A DNA stretch of 20,006 bases. It comes from Chara braunii (lineage: Eukaryota; Streptophyta; Charophyceae; Charales; Characeae). The notes beneath the pieces are model-generated. The model ran no database searches, was not told the origin of the DNA, and saw only the letters and a list, made by a program, of their open reading frames with translations. The position numbers and the translations under genes were made by a program. The DNA lies in assembly GCA_003427395.1 (NCBI GenBank), contig BFEA01000583.1, positions 237,263 to 257,268 of the forward strand, read 5' to 3'. Of this stretch, positions 1 through 7,724 are shown piece by piece. How positions within the stretch are numbered: the stretch's first letter is position 1; each line of letters starts with the position of its first letter.

Positions 1-1999
1 AAAAATTTCTCGCAGGCGCAAGCGGCGACGGTTGCATCTGACGGCGCCGTAGGCCATACTCAATCTGAGTACCCTTTTTTTCAAAATGTATGCTCGTTAC
101 TAATATATCTTCCTATAGCTCAGCAAAAGATCCGTCCGCGCCAAGTGCAGTAGAAAGCTGGGTGATCAGTAGTGTATCTGCCCGCTTCTAGCGGAAGATT
201 CATCCACATAGCGCTGCCCAGGATTGAAGTTTAACTGCTTCAGGGTCGTCCGGTTGCTACTAGGAGGCTTACCAAGCAAAGTAAACTGGCAATGAGTCTT
301 CCGCTGTTCCCAAAGAAGACTTACCTTGCTTATGCACACCGGAGGATCCTTGCGGGAGGAGCAGTGATGAGGTAGTATGAGAGAGAGGGAGAGCGAGAGG
401 GGGTGCTTACCAGTGGAGGTAGGCAGGCTTACCAACTGAGAAGGTTACCCACCAGCTGCAAACTGTGAGGGGGGGGGTCTGAGTGTGACCAGACATAAAG
501 AGATCTTGGCTGAATTCTGCCTGGTGAACCTGTTGCTGGTGCTACAGTGGTAGGTTGCGTTGAACACATGAGTCCAATAAGCCTTCTTTGTTGGTATATT
601 GCCTTGTCAGTTGGTGGCTCTAAAACGAGTGAGATCCCAGCAAACAGCCACGTGAGGACCTCCTCTACTAACTGACGTCACAGGGGGACTGAAGGATGAC
701 TAACTAATGGGAGTACGGTAAAGGGGTGATAAACTGATAATTCTGTCTCAGTTTGTTTGAGGAGATGTTGGAAGTTGGGCTATCTCTTTTATTTTTACCC
801 CTCGGTGGGTTTCGACTATGATCAAGGTGGATTCAGGATTTGATTCACTACTTGCTACGCGTATTAAACTAGGATAGCTGATGAACACGAGTACAGCATA
901 TGCTGCTGTTGCTGTCGTACTCAGGATTCAGACCACTGTTGACACCGGACTGCGTAACCACATGGTGTTGTTGCTGAGTTCGGACAACATCTCGTGGCGG
1001 ACTGAGCAACCACACGGTATCAATGCTGTGGTGTTCGAGGTGTGACTGGCTACTCATGATAGGCTGTGCCACTACTACGCTAAGATCCGCCTGCTACTCT
1101 CTTCGGCGGAGTACAGTTGTTGTGTCCCAAGGAGTGGCTGCGGGCACTGCTATTTAAGTCGTTACAACGAGCCGCTGCAGCTGCTGCGGATTTGCACAGC
1201 TAAACGACTGTTTGTTAGCCCGCTACTACGACAGTGCTGGTTTGCTGCCCACTATAGTGCTCGTTGTGCTGTGATCTCCACCTACCCAGTTCCGTTCCCT
1301 GTGGCTCATGGCCTGCTGATTAATGAACCTGGCATGGAAAGCGGTCAGGTGCATCTGTGAATCGAGGTCTAAGCAGCGGGTGGAGGTGCGGGATCCTAGA
1401 CTTACCTGATGCTGTTCGATTTTTGTGCATTCTGCTGTTGGGAGTAAGTTGGAGCAAGCCGTGCGATGGGAGGCTCACGTGTGAAGTGATATGCCGCGCC
1501 AACATGCCTTCCACCTCCAGCCGCAGCGCCCGCCTGTTGCACCACTTGCTCGGTAGGTTCCGCAGTTGCTCCTACTAAGTCTTGACCAGCAGTGGCCACT
1601 ACGGTTGATTAGGAAACCGGCGGGGGGAGTGAGACGCGACAAGAAAAAGGGGGTGAGCGGCGAGACTGAGGGCCTACCTGCTTGCTGGTACGCGGCACAG
1701 CTCGGGGTATGACGCAGTGTGAGGTAACGGTTGCCATAATACGGATGAGGCAGCAGATTGGAGGTTGCGACCAGGAATGTGAATTGTTGTGGCAGACTGT
1801 GGTATTTTCAAAATGTCGACTTCTTTTGTCTGCCAATGCATTTGTTGTATCTATTGTTGTGTTTCCACCATTGGAACGCGGTATCTTGGCTGCCGGTATG
1901 CGTTAAGTTGCTAACTACCGTGACCGTGGGTTATTGAGTGCTGACTCACGGCGTGACTATCTTTGAAGTATGGGTTATTGGCAGGCCTGCGGGGGTACA
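1..1999. other. No gene recognised; GA-rich tract and CTG-rich outer flank of repeat A
   Basis: No reading frame here has a recognisable motif or convincing length, and the short frames on both strands look accidental. Visible landmarks are a GA-rich tract at about 378-403, a G run near 470-478, and CTG/GTTG-rich sequence from about 880 to 2000. The opposite end of the window has the mirror composition (CAG-rich followed by a CT microsatellite), so this may be the outer part of the left arm of inverted repeat A. I could only align the arms convincingly inward of about 2000. Confidence 0.5.
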
Positions 2000-2424
2000 A
2001 CTGCTGTGGCAGCAACTTCAATAGTGTGAACTGCGCCTGCAGTCGGTGTGCAGATGTGGTCGTTAAAGCTATGCTACGGGTGTAGCCCGTTGTTGATGTG
2101 GTCAGGGGCTGTAAACGTCGTCCAGGCCGCAACTGTAGAACGGTTGTGCACCTCGTTGGGCACCAACTGCGCAGGCTGTGGGTTTAGAGGAGTGAGCAGA
2201 CACTGCTCAGGGGCTATTGATGTGACTTGGAGGGCAGTCCGGGGACTGACATTCTGCGTTCTGAGCGGGACTCGGCAACTTCTGCTGTGTTTCTTGGCCA
2301 TCATTGCGGGGCCCTCAAGCGCACCCAGATTTCAAGGCCCTCTCAGAGTGAGTTGAGTTGTCCCACCCTTGGATCTCGAGAGTCTTGACGTCTACTTCTA
2401 TCCTTCTTGCTCTAAGTCTAGTCT

Positions 2425-2433
2425 GAGGCTACG
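2425..2433. repeat. Left target-site duplication of the MITE-like insertion
   Basis: GAGGCTACG matches GAAGCTACG at 2982-2990 in eight of nine positions. The pair brackets exactly the block missing from the opposite arm of the inverted repeat. Confidence 0.55.
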
Positions 2434-2981
2434 CTGTGTAACCGTTTGAACGCCGTGAACGCGCGTTCGCGTTCAAATGTGCGTTTAAACGCGGATTGTG
2501 CGTTCGTGTTCAAAATTGAACGGCGTTCAATTTTTTTTATTTTTTATTTTTTAAATCATTTCGATGCCTAAAAATAATTTTTTTTTCTGATTTTTTTTTT
2601 ATGAGTTTTGTGTGATGTGAGGTACATGCCTCTCAATTTTAGAGTTTTCAAAGGCAAAAAAAAATGAAAAATCGCCAAAGATGGCGGTGTCCAATCGTGT
2701 TCGCTCACTAATTTCAATTTTTTTTTTACTTTATTCTATTTTCTGTTTTCTATTTTGTTTTCCAATTTGGTAACGAATTTAAATGTTATGCTTCGGCAAA
2801 TGTTGTTTATTTTATTTTTCTTCATAACATTTTTTTTTTTCGAAAGTTTTTGAGGTTTTTTTTTTTTTTTTTTTTCCCGCGCGGAATTGAACCCTGCGTT
2901 CGGACCCGTTCATTGAACGCGCGTTCATTCCGTTCAGTTTCTGAACGGAAAACCCGCGTTCAATGAACGCGCGGTTTCATA
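2434..2981. mobile_element. MITE-like insertion, possibly Mutator type, AT-rich core
   Basis: This 548-bp block interrupts repeat A only in the left arm; the right arm runs straight through the corresponding point near 18440-18460. It is flanked by a near-identical 9-base duplication (GAGGCTACG at 2425-2433 and GAAGCTACG at 2982-2990), the length typical of Mutator-like elements. Termini are weakly inverted: the plus strand opens with CTGTGTAACCG and the complement of the other end reads TATGAAACCGC. Both ends are rich in GAACGCG motifs, including the palindrome GAACGCGCGTTC at 2457-2468 and 2915-2926. The middle (about 2530-2875) is mostly A/T with T homopolymers. No coding capacity is seen, so it is non-autonomous. 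The superfamily assignment rests only on duplication length and terminal inversion. Confidence 0.6.
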
Positions 2982-2990
2982 GAAGCTACG
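2982..2990. repeat. Right target-site duplication of the MITE-like insertion
   Basis: GAAGCTACG pairs with GAGGCTACG at 2425-2433; the single difference is a transition. Homology with the right arm of repeat A resumes here. Confidence 0.55.
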
Positions 2991-3342
2991 AGAGGAACGC
3001 GGCAGGCAGGATTGCAACCCGTATGTCCGCATCAAGACCTTGTGGGAGGTCCACCCACCGATTGCGGGAGCTCCGCCGGAACCAAGGCGGGGTTCTGGAG
3101 GCAGGGAACTTCAGGTATATTCTCGTTGACGCGTGTGATCCCTTCCCCTATCTGCTATCCCCTGGTATCTGAAAATAATACTATGTAAGGATAATACTTC
3201 TTGTTTTGTTATATATGTCAGGACATGCGTTGTGAAAGGATAAATAAACAGGTACGTATGAGAGATCATATTTCCTTGGGTGAAGTCAATCAAAAGGAAC
3301 ATGGGGAAGGTGGGAAAGGTGTATTGCATGGGTCAACCCAAG

Positions 3343-4555
3343 ACTGGGCTCCTCTAAGTTAATGTGAGCTCAGTGTTGTGTTTTGTTTATGTTTGTCGGG
3401 ATGATTGTATGGTTTTTAGGGCTGGGCCTATCCTAAGTTGGACGGACCGGTCGCTGTTTTTTTCTGGGGTTTCTGAACAGGAGGATGGACACCCTAAGTT
3501 GGGAGGTCTCAGAGTCCTGATGTTTCTTTTGTGGGTTGTTGAGAACAGAGCTGGGAATACTCTAAGTTGCGTAGACCGAGTTCTGCGCGTGTTTTTTCTG
3601 AGGGGGACACAGGCATGAGGCTGAGGCGTACCCTTAAGTTAGGGCGGCTCATTCATAAACCATGAACACAGAGGTTAGCTAAAGGTATACAATTCTGATA
3701 TATACTATACGAACCTATATCATCTGGCAGACCGGGCACCCTAAGTTGGGAAAGCCAGTCAGTAAGTCAGGTAGAACAAGAAGAGTAGAAAAACTATCAA
3801 GAATACAATGAAGGTAACCTGGGCAAGCTGAGCGTACCCTTAAGTTAGGGCGGCTCGATCTTATGCTCATCACAAGACAAAGGATCAGAGAGTTAGTATA
3901 AACTGGTTTTATTTTCCCTTCTAAACACAGGGCAAGATTAGATGTCTCCCTAAGTTGGGTAGGTCTGATTATCTGCCTAATAAGAGAGAAACATATGAAG
4001 TTTGTGCAAATATCAATGGTTGTTCCTCTATATTGTCGTTACGGAGGCTAATCGTACCCTTAAGTTAGAGCGGTTTAGTCATACGTCGTTGTACTTTGTT
4101 CAGACAGATTTTGTCTTATGTACTTAAACAGTTAAGCTAGCTAGGCGTACCCTTAAGTTAGGGCGGCCTAGTGTTATTCTCTTGTCGTTGATGTTATGCA
4201 GGTTGGACGTACCCTTAAGTTAGGGCGGTCTGACCATTCGTCGTTCGTACTTGTTTTAGGCAGGTTAGGTACACGCCTAAGTTGGGGCAGCCTAATCCTA
4301 TGCCCTATGTAACTTTGTGTAAGGCTGGCTAGACATACCCTTAAGTTAGGGCAGTCTAGTCTTATGCTACACGTCGTCAGTTTAAACAGAAGCCAGGCGT
4401 ACCCTTAAGTTAGGGCGATCTCGTCATGTGCTTTATGACTAGAGTTTATCTGGAGTTGGGCATACCCTTAAGTTAGGGCAGGTGAGTTGTGCGTACTCTT
4501 ACTTCTTTACTTAGGCAGGTTGGGCATACCCTTAAGTTATGGCCTTGTCTGATCC
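3343..4555 (+). repeat. Array of 16 stem-loops with variable, self-complementary arms (left copy)
   Basis: Sixteen units share the six-base loop TAAGTT, with loops starting at 3355, 3434, 3495, 3563, 3635, 3742, 3841, 3951, 4061, 4154, 4216, 4278, 4342, 4406, 4469 and 4533. A typical unit reads outer arm, CGTA, CCCT, TAAGTT, AGGG, CGG, outer arm complement. CCCT/AGGG forms the inner stem and CGTA/CGG an internal loop. Outer arms differ between units but pair: CTAGG/CCTAG (4141-4171), GGCTAGA/TCTAGTC (unit 4342), GGTTGGA/TCTGACC (unit 4216), GATTAGA/TCTGATT (unit 3951), ACTGGGCTC/GAGCTCAGT (3343-3374), with G-T wobbles. Some units shorten or change the inner stem but keep pairing (CCC/GGG at 3492-3503, TCC/GGA at 3431-3442). 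Units 4406 and 4533 have poorly matched arms. Spacing is 62-64 bases over the last seven units and about 93-110 in the middle. Wobbles on this strand are mostly G-T, which favours a plus-sense RNA. Function unknown. Confidence 0.85.
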
Positions 4556-4945
4556 TATGCCATAAGTGAGGGGGGGGTTAAAGGGAAGAACTGAATGATC
4601 TAATGAACTACTGGGGCAGATTGATGTGGGATTGTGAGAAATATATGTTTATGCATGCTTGTGGGCTTTCACTTGGGGCGTCTTCTCGATAGGATAGCTG
4701 CTTTAGATGCTCGCTAAGTGTTGAGCCATAGGTAGACTAGATGGATGATGGGAGGGAGAACTTGGGATGAAGGTAGGACTGACCCTACTAAGAGTCAAGG
4801 TCAATGCTAGCCCACAGTCTTATCTAGAGGTTGTGTTGGATATCGTTGATCTTGAATCATCAAGCAGATGTCAGAAGCTAGTCCCAAGTGTAGTTGCTTT
4901 GTCTTTTTGCCTTTTCAGCATCGTATAAATCTTGGCAGCTTCCTA
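4556..4945. other. Non-coding part of repeat A without recognised feature
   Basis: This stretch follows the last stem-loop of the left array. It contains a G run at about 4569-4577 and no reading frame with recognisable motifs. Most of it has no counterpart in the right arm, where a deletion joins the stem-loop array almost directly to the region equivalent to position 5000. Confidence 0.5.
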
Positions 4946-5058
4946 TTCCTACGGGAAGCGCTGCCGAAATTTCTACAAATCTGAAGGAGTTAGTCATTTT
5001 TTGGCTCATAGAAATTTTGAAAAGGCACTTTTCCTACGGGAAGCGCCGCTGAAATTTC
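4946..5058 (+). repeat. Short direct repeat pair, 28 bases, 85 bases apart
   Basis: The segment beginning TTCCTACGGGAAGCGC at 4946-4973 recurs at 5031-5058 with two differences. The same sequence occurs once in the right arm on the minus strand (about 16838-16866). Each copy contains a small hairpin, TTCC-TAC-GGGAA. In one frame the repeat reads SYGKRCRNF, and that short peptide appears in both arms. The surrounding frames are only 67 and 82 codons long and are not conserved in frame elsewhere, so I do not call a gene. Confidence 0.6.
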
Positions 5059-5298
5059 GTAGAATTTGGGAAGTTAGAGTATTTTCCAGCCAGGAGTTAC
5101 TTAGCAGATACATTCTGATTAGAGGAGATACTTAGTGACTTGGTACTAGTAGAGGAGCTAAATTACGACTAGGGGGATGTTTTCCCCTTGGCACCGGCAT
5201 AAGTAGTAGTTTTCTTTGGCCTGTACTGTGATGCAGGTTTCTGTGTTGCGACTGAAGGCTTGATCTGTTCAGCCTGTTCCTTCAAAAGGACCATTCTT

Positions 5299-5317
5299 CT
5301 GTTATCGCTGATAACAG
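5299..5317. repeat. Perfect palindrome in repeat A (left)
   Basis: CTGTTATC and GATAACAG are exact 8-base inverted arms around GCT. The matching site in the right arm (16548-16566) is also a perfect palindrome, with 9-base arms around a single base. The centre has changed but the symmetry is kept. Confidence 0.7.
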
Positions 5318-5763
5318 GTCGATTGCCGATCCATCGGTCTACGACTCAACCCCAATTCACCCTCAATACTCAACCTAAAAAGGCTTTAGCCCTGATGACT
5401 TTATTGTCTTGTTGAGGTTTCACCCAGACTTTTATTGAATGACCATTTAACAGAGGTACTGAGTACTTAATTATGGTTGGTTGGCTGGAGGTTGGGGCTT
5501 GCATGGCTAAAGCAAGAGGTATGAGTGGAGAGGTTGGTTGGAGTTGACCCCGTGTAGCGCGTGGATCTTTGCTTGATTCTGTGATTTGATTGCAGGTATG
5601 TATGGAAGAGTATCATCTGAGTTATGTTGAGTGATCGTGTCTTGGATTCAGATAGGCAACCTACATTACTGTCGTGAGAACGAACTACCCCACAACCCTT
5701 TTGTTTGAGTGAGACTGTGTTGTCCCCGTTCTGATGAGGTGATAATCCAAGTAAACGTACGTG

Positions 5764-5790
5764 CGGGTAACCCCCTCAGGGTTAATCCCG
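5764..5790 (+). repeat. Hairpin about 95 bases before the inner terminus of repeat A
   Basis: CGGGTAACCC (5764-5773) faces GGGTTAATCCCG (5779-5790) across CCTCA, pairing with a two-base bulge. The right arm keeps a weaker version. Confidence 0.5.
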
Positions 5791-5853
5791 ACGATGTTAT
5801 GTCTGATGATGTTAAGAGTCTTGCTTCATTTCCTTGTTGAAGTTTATTTTAGT

Positions 5854-5869
5854 GGAACGATAAGGTTCC
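5854..5869 (+). repeat. Terminal hairpin at the inner end of repeat A (left)
   Basis: GGAAC-GATAAG-GTTCC lies 16 bases before the shared end GGGTTAGC. The right arm has the same hairpin at 15993-16008. A hairpin just inside a precise terminus recalls Helitron 3' ends, but the end reads TTAGC rather than the usual CTRR, so no family is assigned. Confidence 0.6.
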
Positions 5870-5886
5870 GAGCGGAAGGGTTAGCG

Positions 5887-7412
5887 TGTCACTGGTGATG
5901 CGCCAGACAACTCACCATCACTCCAAATTCCTTCCTGCCCTAGGGGCTGTCTTACCCCGCGCCCTTTGGGACACCTCAGTGTGCAGAAGATGGAAAGGCC
6001 CTCAGACCGGTTTTGCACCCGCTAAAGGGTTACCTCCCTTAGCGCGCGCCTCAGCCAACGCCTGAGCGTCGGAAATAAACCCATGGCTCAGAAGAAGCCA
6101 TTTGGGTATGGGCACCGCATAATACGCCGTCATCGCAGATACTCACGTAGAGCTGCCTAGTGAATTGGTATGCGTGGGTACTGCGTCCGCGCGATCTTAT
6201 ACTAAGTCCATGTGCGCAACACTCTCCGATTCTCACACTAAAAGTTACGGGTCAGGCGGCGAGACCAAAAGCGCGATATGGCCAATAGACTCGGGTTTTT
6301 GGTATCGCGAAGCGACACATGGGTGAAGGACTAGTCCCAGTCGACCTATGGGAGTCCGTGTACGGGCCTCACTATCCCGGACAACGGATAGCTTACAGGT
6401 AGGACTTTGGACCTCCCTCGCGCGTGCGTCGTTTGGGTCTGTCTACCCCCTTCATTTTAGGAGGTCACTAAACTAACGCGAGTTGGACTAAGTTCTTCTT
6501 TTGAGCTTTTATGGTTGGACGTTGTAGTTCGTGGCAGCCGTCAAAGTCAAACCCCTTGATTTTGGCTACCACGACAGCCCTGAAATTATCTTCTCAACCC
6601 CTCTGCACAGGATGCAGAAGAGGGTGTGGTCTTCAACCGCTCATGGCGGTTGTCTGGCGTCGAGAGATTACCCCTCAAAGCACCTGTCAGCCGACACTCG
6701 AGTGTCGAACGCGACCCCCGAGAATATCAAGGGCCGCGAGGCCGCGAGTACCACATAGGACCCCATCCGCACAAAAGATTGCGCGTGTCCGCATGGCTGG
6801 TTGTCGTGAGGAGGGCGTGCGCTCGCTCGGGACTTATACGAAAATCCAGCATGCGACTCCTATCTGATCCCGTTGCATAAAGTTATGGGTCGGATACCGA
6901 AGGGACTAGGATTTGTTGTGTTGTAGTGTTGTTTGTGGTATTAGAGTTGTGTGTGGTTCAGGTGTTATGTGTGAGTAGATATGAGTGTTGTAGTGTAACG
7001 CGTGGGTGTGTAGTACATCCTAGTCGACCGACGCCGGGTCGCGTTTGGGATTTCAGCCCCCCAGTACGGCGATTCGCGTACAGGTTCGATTCTTGGGCGT
7101 TCGACCGTGCGTAACCCCCTACGCTACAGCAAACGAGAAACGCCCTTGGTTGGGCCACCTCTGCAATTGCATACGAAAAACTTTCGCATGTGGTTCAGTA
7201 GCTCGGCGGGGATACGCCCACCTAAGGGATGGTGACGGCTCCCGCAGGTGGAGGTAAGAGATGTCTCGCATGACCCTGTCCTGTCGTAGGGGCTCGCGAG
7301 AGGTACGGCTGGCGCACTCGGCCGGAGCGGCAAACGCTCTCTGCGACAAGTCCTGCAAAATCTTGCATGACGCGGTCGGGAGGGTCCCCGTGCGGGACCG
7401 ATGCGCTCGACA
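5887..7412 (+). repeat. 5' LTR (1526 bp)
   Basis: It is homologous along its length to 10350-11833, roughly 85-90% identical by eye with small indels. It begins TGTC directly after the end of repeat A and ends GACA just before the primer binding site. The best-conserved part, about 7100-7200, contains a roughly 40-base block identical in both LTRs. Two hairpins are kept in both copies: 7169-7190 (CGAAA/TTTCG core) and 7383-7399 (GGTCCC-CGTGC-GGGACC). A TTATAC motif near 6834 might be a TATA element, but I cannot place a transcription start. The short frames inside are not genes. Confidence 0.85.
7383..7399 (+). repeat. Perfect hairpin near the 3' end of the 5' LTR
   Basis: GGTCCC and GGGACC are exact inverted arms around CGTGC, 13 bases before the LTR end. 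The 3' LTR has the identical hairpin at 11804-11820, so it is a conserved part of the R/U5 end. Confidence 0.7.
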
Positions 7413-7414
7413 GG

Positions 7415-7434
7415 TGACGTCGTTGCCGGGGATC
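7415..7434 (+). other. Primer binding site, tRNA-Asp type
   Basis: TGACGTCGTTGCCGGGGATC starts two bases after the 5' LTR. It matches the complement of the plant tRNA-Asp 3' end (as I recall it, TGGCGCCGTTGCCGGGGATC) at 18 of 20 positions; both differences are transitions. This primer is common among plant Gypsy elements such as the Athila and Tat groups. It fixes the element's orientation as plus. Confidence 0.75.
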
Positions 7435-7724
7435 TCTGCTGCCTACCGGGGTCTTTAAGAGAACGAACCGAGGTTAAATGCAGGCTGATGATCTAGGCAA
7501 AACGACAGAAGCTTATGGTTTGGATTGTCTTATATCAGGGGATCATGAATAATATAATAATAAGATTAAGCGACTAGAAGTACGGCTTAAGGTTGTAGAT
7601 TGATTGGCTGAACCTGGAAGTGGAACGGCTAAGTCGTAACCTGAGACTAGTCCCCTAGAACTTGACAAGCTATCTGATGGGCAATCTCTTTTTCTAACAG
7701 GTTGGTTAGCAAGAGGAGGTAAAA
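7435..7724 (+). other. Untranslated leader between primer binding site and gag
   Basis: This stretch is AT-richer than the LTR and has no coding frame. Shortly before the gag start it contains a pyrimidine run ending in TAACAG (about 7688-7700), which resembles a 3' splice site. That is not enough to claim an intron. The gag ATG at 7725 follows a purine-rich stretch. Confidence 0.5.

Larger units (their letters stand above)
2000..5885 (+). repeat. Repeat A, left arm of a large imperfect inverted repeat
   Basis: This segment is the reverse complement of about 15977-18800. Anchors readable on both sides include the block around 2295-2345 (with GCGGGGCCCT) against 18540-18580, the block 3050-3170 against 18250-18390, the stem-loop array, and 5395-5600 against 16260-16460, which is about 90% identical by eye. 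Both arms end inward at the same octamer GGGTTAGC (left 5878-5885, right 15977-15984 on the minus strand), so the repeat has a defined terminus. The left arm carries an extra MITE-like insertion. It also keeps several hundred bases (about 4500-5000) that are missing on the right. No protein-coding capacity is evident. It could be a dispersed non-coding element present twice head to head, arms of a foldback element, or LTRs of an unrecognised family. Confidence 0.8.

Noticed and set aside
3343-4555. CRISPR array
   Set aside because: The spaced 20-base core resembles repeats and spacers, but spacing varies from 61 to 110, spacers are shared between the two arms, arms covary with each other, and the context is a eukaryotic retrotransposon cluster without cas genes.
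3343-4555. Integron attC-like array (GTTAGGG resembles a GTTRRRY core)
   Set aside because: In attC sites the outer cores are constant and the centre varies. Here the centre is constant and the outer arms vary, there are no cassettes or integrase, and the context is eukaryotic.
5733-5760. Hammerhead ribozyme (CTGATGAG in repeat A)
   Set aside because: No GAAA segment or stem III sequence follows at a suitable distance in either arm.
5854-5885. Helitron 3' end at the inner terminus of repeat A
   Set aside because: A hairpin lies near the end, but the terminus is TTAGC rather than CTRR, the stem is short, and no Helitron 5' end or Rep/helicase sequence is visible.
5909-7412. Short frames inside the LTRs (up to 118 codons) as genes
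   Set aside because: They are not kept in the same frame between the two LTRs and show no recognisable domain.
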